DNA of 64,000 nt. It comes from Gonocerus acuteangulatus. Its lineage: Eukaryota > Arthropoda > Insecta > Hemiptera > Coreidae. Positions 25,040-36,518 of this stretch are shown here, piece by piece. The number at the start of each line of letters is the position of its first letter. Position 1 is the stretch's first letter. The notes under the pieces were generated by a model. That model ran no database searches and had not been told where the DNA came from. It worked only from the letters and a program-made list of their open reading frames with translations. Made by a program: the position numbers and the translations under genes. The stretch is from positions 42,590,709 to 42,654,708 of the forward strand of contig OX328125.1 of the NCBI GenBank assembly GCA_946811695.1. The letters are read 5' to 3'.

Positions 25040-26293
25040 TATTTACCTACAGCCCCCTTATGATTCCGGGAGATTTGAACACCCCAATACTACTAAGGAA
25101 TAGTTTTTTATTGATATTATGATGTAGTACATGACTAATAATAAACAATTGAGAAAAAGATTCTTCAGGCCTGATGGTACACTAATCTTTAACCAGGATA
25201 TTACACTTACAAAGATCTCAAAACCGTTTTCGAGATATTGCAGTATACAAATTAATTCGATTAATTAAATAATTTTATTTAATTATTTATTAATCGAAAA
25301 GTCTAGAACTGGTCTTTTCTGTTGACAATAATCTGTAATTTCTCCTCTACTCCAAACATGACTAAAATTGAAATAACTGAGTTAAATGAATGTCAATCGG
25401 TTAAAACCATGTTCAACTCAATCCGTCGAATACCCTTAACCCAAATTCTAGCACCCTTCCCCCCGGATTTTCCTTAAAAACGGTTTATGTCCGAAGGGGC
25501 ATCAACTCGCAACCGGAGCTTTTCCATAATCACTAAAAAGGGATTCATAAACAGATAACCAAGGGGTACAAGCAGGGGATGTCTGACAGTAGGTCCAGCC
25601 TTATATTCCAGGATTATTTCAATCAACACGAAATACTTTCTGGAGATGAGAGATTTTTATTTTCCGGAAATCCTGAAGACTTTGCAACCCTACCTACATC
25701 CCATTACTCACGAGGAGAGATAATTCGGATTGGTTGGTGTTATCCCATTCAATGCAGCCATCGATTAGAGACCGAAAGGCGGGGAGGCCGCTGACTGATG
25801 ATGCTTCATCCCCGAAGCTAGGGATGATGATGAGCACCAACAGCCCGAAGCTTAATCCCGATGAAGGGAGGGATATCATCAGGAGGATTCACACACAATG
25901 CTCTGGGATTTACAGAGATGAATCCTAGGTCGAGACTTCATCCTTAAAGCATGCGTCGGATCATCTTGTCATGGAGCTTTAAGACACCGAATCATATCAC
26001 AAAGCTTCAACGATACACTCTCGGGAGAAGGTTTTACTCATGATATATCCCCCTTGAGTTCCCGATTATGTCAGTAATTTCTTAAATTAAATACAAGAAA
26101 TCTTCAAGAGAACACAGCACCCATCTAAAAAAAATAAAATCTAAACTAAAATTATGAGATTTCAAATCAATCCTTATTTAACCTAAGAACTATAACAGAA
26201 TGATAATTCTTTTTTATTCAAGTATATTTTTTCTCCCAACTGTTAGCATGATTTTTTTTGAATCGGCATCGCTTCACAGAAACCATTAAACGA

Positions 26294-26300
<7 letters not shown>
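25040..26300. other. Gene-free stretch with weak R-A-like text
   Basis: 25190-25480 contains caaaaccgttttcgagatat and tactccaaacatgactaaaa, similar in style to 18960-19080 (R-A or a relative). 25579-25930 has frames on both strands of 60-71 residues that do not match any family I know. Confidence 0.35.
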
Positions 26301-26326
<26 letters not shown>

Positions 26327-26362
26327 CAGGCGTGTCAACCTTAGGGTCATTAACGCCATCGA
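26300..26362 (-). mobile_element. Oligo-T tract with short SINE-like body
   Basis: About 28 T (26299-26326) are followed by caggcgtgtcaaccttaggg-tcattaacgcc, which resembles the end of the SINE-M body (gcc-attaacgcc). It is a truncated copy, or alternatively the tail of the LINE that lies immediately to the right. No duplication was established. Confidence 0.4.
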
Positions 26363-26397
26363 ACTTTTGAATTTATTAAATGGTTAGATCAGCTTTT

Positions 26398-28531
26398 GAA
26401 TTTTATTTAATTATTTATTAATAGATTTTGCTTACTGAGATTACTTGCAATGTCATTTTCATTGGCAAATATAGATACAAACATACTCAAAATGTACACA
26501 TACACACATGGACACACCTACGCACATACACAAACCCAGTTCCATTCAACCTTACTCAAAAACATTAAACACAATCACCATTCGCTACCTGTTCAATTGT
26601 ATGCTTTAAATTTTATTAATTAGTTCCGTTTTGTCTATAAAGTTTAATAGCTTTCTAACGTTATCAGCATCATCTCCAAGGATTTCATCCATGATGTCTG
26701 ATAACATTAGCTCTTCTCTAATTGATTGATATATTTGGCATTCTGTAAGTAAATGTTTCACTGTTACTTGAACGTTGCATGATTCACAGATTGGGGGTGG
26801 TTCTTTAGAAAAAAGGAATGAATGCGTTAATCTTGTATGTCCAATCCGCAATCGACTTAAGGCAACTTCATGTTTTCTATTGATGCTGGGTGGGGTCTTC
26901 CAAGCTTTAACTGTAGATTTTATTTCTCTTAATTTATTGTCCTCTATTATCTGCTATGTATATTGCCAGTTTTGCCAGACTATTTGCTTGAGGTAATTAA
27001 TGATATCATTCTTTGGAACATTGTGATAAGGGATTCCTTCATTTACGGCTCTTTTCGCTAAGGTATAAACCTCCTCGTTCTCTTTAATTCCAGAGTGGCC
27101 GGGGACCCATTCGAAAAGAACTGTTTTACTGTGAAGTTCTGCTATGGTTTCATGAGTAAGTGTGATTAATGGATGATCTGAGAATGGATTCCTGAAAGCA
27201 AGAAGTGCAGACAACGAATCCGTAAAAATTACAAGATAATTATTGTTAGTATTTATATTTAAGGCTTTCGTTATGGCCAACAGTTCGGCAGTGAAAATGC
27301 TACACATATTGCTGAGGGTGAACATATTCTTTGTGGCATTGGAGAGTGTAGCAGCACCAACTCCATCGATATCCTTAGAACCGTCAGTGAAAATATGACT
27401 AGATTGTGGTAATTCATTTCGTATTTTAAGAAATTCTTGCTGATAAATATATTGGTTAGTATCATTCTTCATGAATTTGGTTAATGCAAGGTTGATATTA
27501 GGAAAGGGTAGAGACCATGGTTCTCTGGAGGGTACAGCATTATGAATTATAGGCGGTAGGATAATGTTGAATTTAGTCAATAATTCTGATACTCTGATGG
27601 GGAAAGACTTTCTTGCTACTCTTCGTCTAGGCATGGTTACAAGATCCTGGATATATTCGTTAAAGGGGTGATTTTTGGAGGATATGATTGTAATGGTGAA
27701 GTTAAGTGTTAATAATTCTCTACGAAGTTCTAAAGGCAGTTCTCCTGCATCAACGCATAAACTGTTTGCAGGGCTGGATCGGAATGCTCTGGTTGCTAGT
27801 CTGATGCCAGCATGATGAATGCTATCAAGCATTTTGAGAGTTGTGGGAGAAGCTGAACCATAGGCCGTGCAGCCATAATCCATCTTGGCTCTCACCAGGC
27901 TGCGATATAACATCAACATGCTGACCTTGTCTCCTCCCCATTTAGTGCAAGACAACATTTTGAGGATATTTAGTGCCTTGAAGTAATTTGTCCGCAGAGT
28001 TTTTATGTGCTTTTTCCAACTATGATTTTGATCAAAAATAAGTCCCAGAAATTTAGTATTATCTACAAACTTTATACGAGCTCCATTTACAAATAACGGG
28101 ATTGGGGTTTCTACTTTCTTTTTAGCAAAATATATACATTCAGTTTTAATATTAGAAATGGCGAAGCCTTGATTTTTTAACCAGTCATTAATTCTGTCTA
28201 GAGATAGTTGTATGTTGTCGTGCACATTTTAGATTACTTTTCCGTTACAATAAATGACTATATCATCAGCGTACAGCATTTCCTTGACAGGTTCTTCTAT
28301 GTGATTAAGTAAATCACTTATTGCAATGGAAAACAGAAAAGCACTGATCACACTTCCCTGTGGGACCCCATTTTCTTGAAGTGCCTCTGCCGAGAGCTGA
28401 GTACCATTTCGAATACAAAATTTTCGATTTGTCAAAAAATTTTGAATAAAATTAAGTATAAAACGAGGATTAAAACGATTTTCGTCCGAGATACGGAGCA
28501 ATACATAAATAATAACAATTATATGGGTCAT
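26398..28531 (-). mobile_element. 5'-truncated LINE with RT and RNase H (copy 1)
   Basis: A minus-strand non-LTR retrotransposon retains the last part of the reverse transcriptase, the RNase H domain, a Cys/His motif and a 3' UTR ending in an A/T-rich tail near 26398-26425. Endonuclease and early RT blocks are missing. It is a close relative of the copy at 29851-33601. RNase H after RT puts it among the I/R1-like LINEs of the jockey superfamily in the broad sense; the exact clade needs a tree. Confidence 0.88.
26606..28531 (-). pseudogene. LINE polyprotein fragment: RT-RNase H-CCHC-like, two stops
   Basis: One frame runs through the whole span, interrupted only at 28229-28231 (TAA) and 26954-26956 (TAG). 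RT blocks are visible: NGVPQGS, then YADDIVIY. The RNase H region has TDGSK, TAELLAI and TDSLSA, giving three catalytic acids. At the fourth site, NEEVYTLAK, a Tyr stands where the family has Asp (NExADxLAK). The tail after the second stop contains CESCNVQVTVKHLLTEC, a C-x2-C ... H-x4-C finger, and ends IDKTELINKI. With only two stops in over 640 codons the copy is young but dead. Codons between the stops (QIIEDNKLREIK...) clearly continue the protein. Confidence 0.9.
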
Positions 28532-28777
28532 ACTAAGAAGTTTTGATTGTTCTCTAGGATCCTCTTCTTTTTTATTGACTGTTTTTATTAATAACTATTT
28601 GCTTTGTTTTTGTTTTTTATAAATTTTAATAATCGTATAATTTTATTTATATTAATACAGTATAATTTATATATTCATACAACTGTATTAATTAATAAAA
28701 ATGTATATTTTTATAGTTTCTAATATAAATAAATAAATTTAGTAAAAATTACAAATAAAATAGTTTTCTATCAAAAA

Positions 28778-29107
28778 TCAAGGTATTCCGCCGATTTCCT
28801 TCAAATGTCTTGAAACTGTCGTGGTTCCTACTCCGAGTTCTTTGGCATATTCCCTAGTGCTTTTTGAGGGACAAGCTTCAACCCTTTCTTTCAGGTGGTC
28901 ATTGTCAAGCTTGGTTTCTGGCCTTCCTCGCTCCTCGTTGTCAAGGTCAAAATTTCCTCTTCGAAACCTGGAAAACCACCGGTAAACAGTTCGTTCATTC
29001 ACCGTTCCCTCCCCGAACGCCGTGTCAATGTTCATAAACGCCTCAGCAGCGCTATTACCGAGCTTAAATTCATAACGAAAAATAATACGGATTTCCGTTG
29101 AAGTCAT
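28778..29107 (-). pseudogene. Mariner transposase, N-terminal DNA-binding domain only
   Basis: An open 109-codon frame begins MTSTEIRIIFRYEFKLGNS and carries both helix-turn-helix motifs of mariner transposases: EAFMNIDTAFGEG-NERTVYRWFSRFRRG (first) and STREYAKELGVGTTTVSRHL (second), joined by a GRPE-type linker. It is closest in style to Hsmar1/cecropia mariners. The protein stops right after HLKEIGGIP; the catalytic DD34D domain (about 220 residues) is absent, and the DNA beyond is AT-rich with no match. Mariner termini were not found on either side. It is a truncated copy; a captured DNA-binding exon is possible but unsupported. Confidence 0.85.
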
Positions 29108-29850
29108 AATTTAAGTTTTATTGTTTTCTCAGAGGATCGTTCTCTCAACACAGTACTGATTAAATAATAGGAATAAAAGAGCTTTAATTCTATATGAATA
29201 ACAATGATGTTTGTAAGTAATGAAATAAAAAAGGGAAAGGATTAAATCGCAAAGTAAACAAAACTGACATTTCACACGGTACAGCCTGATACATTGATAT
29301 TTTTACTTTAATATTTTAGTCGTTGCTTCGATTCCCACTGGGGGTTAGTGACATTTCTTGGCCGTAAATCACCTCTGTCCTGGCTAGAAAAGGGTGGTAA
29401 CACGAAGATAAACACTACCAAAAAATATTCGTCGTAAAGAGTAACAGGACGATCAAAATAAATAAATACTTATTATTTTGATCGTATTTATTTATTTTTA
29501 TATATTACCTTAACAGTAAAGAAATGAATATTATCCTAATTAAAATGTCATGAATAAAAGCAGAATCGATTTATCTTCTTCTATTCCTCTCCATTTATCT
29601 TCTTCTATTTCTCATCAACGGTGAGTTTTCTTTGCCATCAATTAAAGAAGCCTATGCATGGATAACTTAAAACAACTAAAAAAAACTTCGTTGATAATAT
29701 TTGCAACACAAACGTAAAGAGCTAATAAATTAATCAAAGTTTACATGAGCATGCTCACACCCAAAGAACGAAAGAATGATTGACAGACCGGAGAGAAAAA
29801 AGCCGTCTCAATCTTTTCGAAGGCGTCTCTAGCAGCTGGAACTGTCGAAG

Positions 29851-32800
29851 ATATTGATATTGATTGATATTTATTTATTAAGAGTTTCACAACTTTTGGC
29901 GACTTGCTCTTTAACAGTACATCAAGATATTACAAAATACTTTTTGCACATTGTGTATATAACAAGTCAGTACATTTTATATAGCTAGTACATTAGTGAG
30001 CTAATTAATAATAACAATAACATGTTTTATATAATATATTTCACAATAACAATACGGTAATATAATAGATATTAAATAGAGTGTGATGAGGGGAAACAAA
30101 AAAGTGGGGGGAGGGGTAGAAGAGGTAAGATTATATTGGAGATAGGGCTTTATTTTTAAATGTAGGTTAATTAACTTAATTTCTTAAGAATGTAGATAAT
30201 TTTATAAAGGCTATTTCGTTCATTATTTTAAATTAACTTTAGGAGGTAAATTGGAGATAGGGCTAGATTTTTGAATATAGGTTAATTATCTTTAAGTGAG
30301 TTAGTATGGTGTTAATATGTGGACTATTTTCGGCAAGTAAGTCGTGAGGAATTGTTAGGTTGTCTCGTAATCTGCAGTCAGTAAGTATGTGTTTAACTGT
30401 TAATGTCTCGTTACAACATGCGCATACAGGTCTGTCTTGTCGTTCCATTAGATAGGAGTGCGTTAGTAAACTGTGTCCTAGGCGAAGTCTCGTAATAATA
30501 ACTTGGTCTCGTCTTGTTTTTTCTTGACCAGGTTCTTATTGTATTTTTTATTTCCCGCAGTTTGCTTTGAGAGTTAGTCCATTCTGTCTGCCAGTCGTTT
30601 ACTGTCTTATTTTCAGCTAGTTTGCATAGGTCATTTTATTCAGGTCAGGTGTAGGTCTTTGAGTTGCAGTTTTCGCTAGTATGTCTACTGTAGTGCTCTG
30701 TGAAATCCCTTCATGTCCAGGTAACCAAAACATAGTGATATGTCTGTTCTTTGTTTGTAGTTGGAATAATTGTGTAAAACTCTCTATGACAATAGGGTGT
30801 GTGCTGTAAATGTTTGTCATTGAGAGTAAGGAACTTAATGAGACAGAGCATATTGTTATGTCGTCCGTGTCTGTATCTTCAATGTCTTTGAGTGCTAAAA
30901 GGATTGCGTGTAGTTCTGCTGTGTGTACAGTAGTGTGATCGGGTAATCTTATGTGATAGGATTCGTTTCATGTGATGGCGGCAGCACCAGTCCCGTAGTT
31001 AGTTTTTGATCCGTCCGTAAATATGTAATGAGTGTTGTTATTTTGCCTGAACAGGGAGTTGAATACGTTTTTGTAGTGTGTCGAAGAAGTTGGGTCTGTT
31101 TTTTTTGTATTTTGTCAGTGTTAAGTCTAGTTTAAGGTTTTTCAATCGCCATGGAGGTATGTCAGTAATGTTATTTGTGTGAACAGGTGTTTGGAAGAGA
31201 GTTAGGTCGCTGTGATTGTCTTTAGTTCGTAATGAGAGTGGCTTTTGCTTAACGTTTCTTTCGGTGTATTTTTCAGAGCATTGGTTATATAAAAACTCAG
31301 TGACGCATGGCGTTCCAATAGCTTTACATTTCAATACGAATTTATTGCATATCATTCGACGTCTGTACTGCAGTGGAGGTTCACCAGTTTCGGCACATAA
31401 GCTTTCTGCTGGGCTAGATCTAAATGCACCGCTCATTTCTTAGTCAAGTAGTTTCAAGGTGTTTGGGCTGGCAGAAGAATAAGCTATACATCCGTAATCT
31501 AGAAGCGATCTGGTAAAAGACCGGTACAGAGTAAGCATCGTAAATTTGTCAGCTCCCCATTTTGTGCTACTGAGAACTCTTAAAAAATTCAAAGATTTTT
31601 TGGATTTTTTAAGGAACTCTTTCAAATGGGGCAACCACGTTAATTTTTTGTCCAGTGTTAGTCCGAGGAATTTGAGTGTTTCTGTATGTTGAATGTGTGC
31701 TTGGTGTACTGTAAGGTGGGGGGCTGGAAGATTTATTTTCCTTGTAAAAACAATATATTTTGTTTTGTCTCTGGAAAACCTGGACCCCGTTTTACCACTC
31801 CACTTTTCTAATTCTGTAAGTGTACTTTGTATGGGTTGTTCAGCGGTGTGAATTCGTTTGGATGAGCTGTATATGAGTAGATCGTCAGCATACATGCAAA
31901 ATTTTACTCCTGGGGTGATACACTGGTGGACAGAATTCATAGCAATATTGAATAAGGTTGTGCTCAGAACACCTCCTTGGGGCACTCCATTTTCTTGAAC
32001 AAAGAAATCTGAAAGAGCGGTACCTATCCTCACTCTGAATTTTCTTTGAGATTGATAGTTACTGAGGTATTCCAGTATTTTGCCCTGGACACCCCAATCT
32101 ACCAGCTGTGATATGATAAGCCTTCTCCATACGGTGTCGTAGGCTTTCTCTAGATCTAGGGAGACGGCTAGCAAAGATTCTTTGTTTAGGAAAGCGTTTA
32201 ATATATCGCTTTCTACTTTGGCGATATGGTGCATTGTGGAATGTTGATTTCTAAAACCACACTGGTAGGGTGACAGTAATTTATTTGCTTCTAAAAACCA
32301 TAACAGTCTTTTATTTACTATCTTTTCGAGTAGTTTGCAACCAGAGTTTGTCAATGAAATCGGACGGTGGCTAGTGGGTAAGTAACCGTCTTTACCTGGT
32401 TTTAAGATAGGTACCACTATACTCTCATTCCAGAAAAGAGGATAGTTACCACTCTGGAAGATTTCATTGTAAATGTCTAGGAGGGTTTTGAATGAAATGA
32501 TGGGTAAATGTTTAATCATTTCATAAGTAATTCTGTCAGGTCCAGGAGAACTTGAGTGTACAGTAGATAGTGCAAGTCTGAGTTCGTCTACGGTTATTGG
32601 GTCATTTAAGGGGTGATCGTGAATGTGGTTTATTGGTATCAATGTATTGTCAGTTTGTAATTTCTGTTGCAGGAATTCTGCTGTATAATTATGATTGCTA
32701 GATATTGAGGCGAAATGATTCCCTAGGATATTGCTGATGTTTGTCTGGTCGGTTATGATGGAGTTGTTAACATTGAGTCCAGGTATCGGTGGTTTGTATT

Positions 32801-33601
32801 TTTTATGTCTTATTTGATTTATTTTAGTCCATATGTCATGTTGTGAAGTGTGTCTGTTAATATTTGATAAAAAGTCCACCCAGCATTTCCTTTTAATATT
32901 CCTTATTGTCCATTGTGCTTTTGCTTTTTTATGTTTGTAATTTTGGAGGTTTATATCGGATGGATTTCTATTGAATAAATTGAGTGCTTTCCTTCTATCC
33001 TTCACGGCCTGCCTACATTCATCATTCCACCAAGGAACGGGTGGTTTTTTATAGTTCTCTCTTGTTTGTGGAATGGTGAGGTCAGCAGCTGAAATAATTA
33101 AATTGTTTAGTTCTTGTATGGTGTTTACTTGTGTGTTTTTAAGTTTGTCTGTTATAATGTCCTTGTATGAGTCCCAATCTGCTTTTTTCGTGTTATACCT
33201 TTTAGCAGAATTAAAGCTGGGAGGTGGTGTTGATTGTTGAATGTGGATTGGGAAGTGATCGCTACCGTGAGGATCTCGATCCACATCCCATGTGAAGCGA
33301 GTGTATAATGACGGGGTGCATAATGACACGTCTATGTGTGATAGTGTACCTGTTCTTGTGCAGAGGTGTGTTGGTCTGTCAGTGTTAAGGGATAGGAAGT
33401 CAAATTGTTCAAATATGTGTTGAAGTTGTGTCCCTTTGCTATTATTTCTGGATGAATGCCACATAAGGCCTAAGGCGTTCATATCTCCTAAAAATAGCAA
33501 AGGACTTGGTAACTGACTGAGTAGGTTCCGTATTTCCTGAGTATCTAATGGTTCGTTTGGTGGAAGGTAAACAGAACAGACCGTGAGACGAGAAGGGAGA
33601 T
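29851..33601 (-). mobile_element. 5'-truncated LINE with EN, RT and RNase H (copy 2), exact 12-bp target duplication
   Basis: The element is bounded by identical 12-bp sequences, gaactgtcgaag, at 29839-29850 and 33602-33613. Inside, the 3' end (left) is a simple tail of atcaat/atttatt-type repeats (29851-29885) rather than pure A, and the 5' end is cut within the endonuclease domain. Joining the flanks restores a continuous pre-insertion site. At 3751 bp it is far longer than the relative at 26398-28531, and both have the same orientation. Confidence 0.92.
30263..33601 (-). pseudogene. LINE polyprotein: endonuclease-RT-RNase H-Cys/His finger, several lesions
   Basis: The long open part (33601 to 31440) has the end of the AP-like endonuclease (GDMN, then SHID and SDH) and a full reverse transcriptase: SSPGPDRITYEMIK, HRPISLTN, GFRNQHST, LDLEKAYDTVW, NGVPQGG, YADDLLIY. 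A stop follows KLLD at 31440-31442 with a small deletion relative to copy 1. The same frame then continues to 31038, where a shift leads into RNase H (TDGSK, TAELHAI). The third catalytic site is CSVSLSS instead of the usual TDSLSS, so the Asp is lost. The end carries CACCNETLTVKHILTDC and finishes near 30263. The first ~29 codons of the open frame (33689-33602) come from flanking DNA, not from the element. Confidence 0.9.
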
Positions 33602-33613
33602 GAACTGTCGAAG

Positions 33614-34862
33614 AGCCGACGGGAGATGTCAGATGAGAAATGCCAAGGGTGGTTCTTTCGACAAAAAATATGTCTAGACGGCGAAACATTATTTTTACCC
33701 AACGTGATTGGGAAAATGTTACAGTTTGAAATATATTGGCATAATATTGGACAACATGGTAAATTCATGGAATTAATTTTATTAATTTGTTCATCGACTC
33801 CCATGTGTATAATTTTTCTTTCTACACTAACGGTTTGTCAACTTTTTAACAAGATTTAAAGAGACCGCCATAAATTCGTACGTGTGTCAAAGTAACTTTA
33901 GGACTTTGAAATCAAATCCGAATTGACTAAGAAATCGCCAAAACATGGTATCTTGTACGAAATGGCTTACATCTTTGAAACAGTCAAAGAGAAGAAGATT
34001 GAAACGTGAGATCCGTAATTGGTTTTATCTTTCAAAAGGTACTGAGCTCCTTTAAATTAGCTATAAGGAAAGACAGACTGCACCTAGACACAAGAACCTA
34101 ATTGTTCTAGTCCTTTCTAGCATAGAGTTATTCACTTCTTGTTCCTTATCACTTATTATTAATATGGGGCGTGGTCTCCTCAGTTGCCTGAAGTAATTTT
34201 ATAAATTAATTCAGGTAATCTTATTAACCAAACAAAATATAGATTATTTATTAGTTTTTATCTCTTTTTCCCCCTTAATTAAGGTTGTTATTTAAAATTG
34301 TTCTTAACAAAATATCCAAAAGTCTTTGGATGTAGTAGTAAGGGACCTTCTAATACAACGTGCCGAATATTTCTGCGAATGCCTGGTAGATCGAGCAAGC
34401 TGTTATACCGATGAAGATTTTTTTTTATTTATTTATTTCATTATAAGGGCTCCGCAACTATGGCTATGAGCCCCGGTGAAGATAAAATCGACAAAGAATT
34501 CACAGCACACCATAATGTCTAGGGGGATTTCTTGCATATGGTAGCCTACATTTGAGGTGTGGACTTTCACGAAAGGAATCGTAAAACTATTCAGGGTGCA
34601 CAAAAAACTTTTAACCTAGTACAATGTCTATAGGAAATTAATATTTACGATGCCATACTCATTTCCTTATGTTTGATGAGATTTAATGAATTTCAATAAA
34701 AAAAAAGGTTTTTGGTGTGAGAAAACAAAAATGATTTTAGAAAAGAAATTAATCTGATGACAAAATAGACTTAACCAATTTTGAAAGTCATCGCCTCGTT
34801 GATCCGAAATATTTACCTCTTAAAGCATGGCGTATTGCTGCTATAGCATCATCTTGATTTGC

Positions 34863-34868
<6 letters not shown>
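33614..34868. other. Gene-free stretch
   Basis: This is the flank of the LINE insertion, continuous with 29700-29838 before the insertion. No gene was recognised. 34425-34480 (T-rich, then ttataagggctccgcaacta) may be the end of an unidentified retroposon. Confidence 0.35.

Positions 34869-34918
<50 letters not shown>
34868..34918. repeat. 51-bp homopolymer A tract
   Basis: A pure A run with no identifiable SINE or LINE body to its left. It is either a retroposon tail whose body has diverged or an expanded homopolymer. Confidence 0.9.
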
Positions 34919-34922
<4 letters not shown>

Positions 34923-35007
34923 CTGTTTCGGAAAATTACCTTCCTGATGAAATATAATTTCAGGTTTTCCTCGTCAAGTAGGTGTTTTCAATGATATTCA
35001 TTTGTCA

Positions 35008-35166
35008 TTTTTTTTAAATATATATTTTTTTAAAAGCGATTCTGCGACTAGGCCATTAACGCCCGGCTATCTATAGGTTGTCAACATTTGATCTATTGCA
35101 GACGGGACTCGAACCCACATCTCTCACATGAGAATCCAAGGCATTGACCACAGAACGGGAAGACCC
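35008..35166 (-). mobile_element. SINE-M subfamily copy
   Basis: Read on the minus strand: gggtcttcccgttctgtggt, a decayed A box (tgtggtcaatgc), a good B box (gggttcgagtcc), then a body containing caacctatagatagccgggc and ggcctagtcgcag, and a T/A-rich tail (35008-35032). It shares the body of the 12190-12396 copy. Confidence 0.8.
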
Positions 35167-35584
35167 ATATAAAATCCATTTATTTTGTTATTTTCTTTTA
35201 TTCACTTAATTCCACTCACATAATTATTTTGTGGATTGCATATTACATAACATTTAAAGCTGTGAGTTTTGTAAGGAAAGTGTTCTATCGGCATGAGAAG
35301 TATAAAGCACAAGACAATGGCTGTTAGGTTCATTAATTATTAGCGTCCCCAGTGACAAGACTTCCCCACGCATATATCCTTCAGCAGAGATAGATGATAA
35401 AAGCTTCCAATGTCTACAAGGAGTTAGAATGACAACTGAAACAGTTTGAGGTTAGACAAACAGGACTTTCTATTAACTCCATCGTCAGTCAGGAGGAATC
35501 AACTTCAGCAAGCAGAGTTTATTGCTACTGATTTCTAGGAACTGCCTCAGCTTTCTCGCTAAATTTTTACAAAAATAAGGTACA

Positions 35585-35680
35585 ACTCGCATGAGCTGCG
35601 CCATCTTAGAGCGTTTCCGCTGTTTCACTAGTGTTATTTTGAAATTTCAGAATAGAAACAGCTGATGCTTTGTCTAAATA
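35585..35680 (+). repeat. R-A terminal box fragment
   Basis: acaactcgcatgagctgcgc-catcttagagcgtttccgctg, followed by agtgttattttgaaatttca and gaatagaaacagctgat, matches 40485-40570. Confidence 0.55.
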
Positions 35681-36518
35681 TTTCGTGAAAAATGTACGGT
35701 AAATGTTACGTTGATTTTAAAACCTAAACTCAATTCTACCACAACAGTGGATTTGAAAAGACGTGCTAATATCGAAAACGCTAGCGCACAGTAATCCAAT
35801 CGATGCCGGACAGAAAAACATATAATTATTTAGTATTTTCTTACAAAGGTCACACTGAAATTAGGGATAAGAAGGTCATGGGATTTGTTGTATCAAAGTG
35901 ATTACTAGAAACCACGTCTTCATTATCTGATAAGCAGAACATTTTGTTGAACATCGTAAATTACAACTATATGCAAAACGTACAAGAGAACATAAGCTGA
36001 AGACTTGAGCAATGCAATTAAACAAAGTATTACCAAGACAGGTAGTTCTCTATCTAACTGGCAATAAATTGCGTATAATTAATATACTGAGGAGTGGACA
36101 TCCAGCTACCGTGATAACAGACGAGGAAAAATTGTGCCCGCTTGTAATTGGCCACAGAAGACTAACGCACGAATATCTTAAGACAGGGCTTAACAAACCA
36201 ACCTGTGATATACAAAATAGTAGTGATGGGTTCCTATTAGCAGATCTGTTATTTTTTATCAGTTACTCCCCTTTAGCGTTGGCTAGTGCTATCGACTAGA
36301 AATAACAGATACTGTGGTTTCAGTTTAGGAGCTGCTGACGGTCACTACACTAACTAAAAACGTAATCACTTGCCATCTACGATCCTTGGCAAAACTCTAC
36401 AATCGAAATCGTAGCATCTCCGAATCTCTTTCTCTACGTCATCCAACCCTGGAGTTGCTAACCTGCTAATATAACCTCTATGCGCGTTGTCGTCGCTAAA
36501 AGCGCAAAGAATAAAGAA

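Noticed and set aside
33442..33804. 120-residue minus-strand frame overlapping the LINE
   Set aside because: It is a shadow in another frame across the LINE/flank boundary with no motif.
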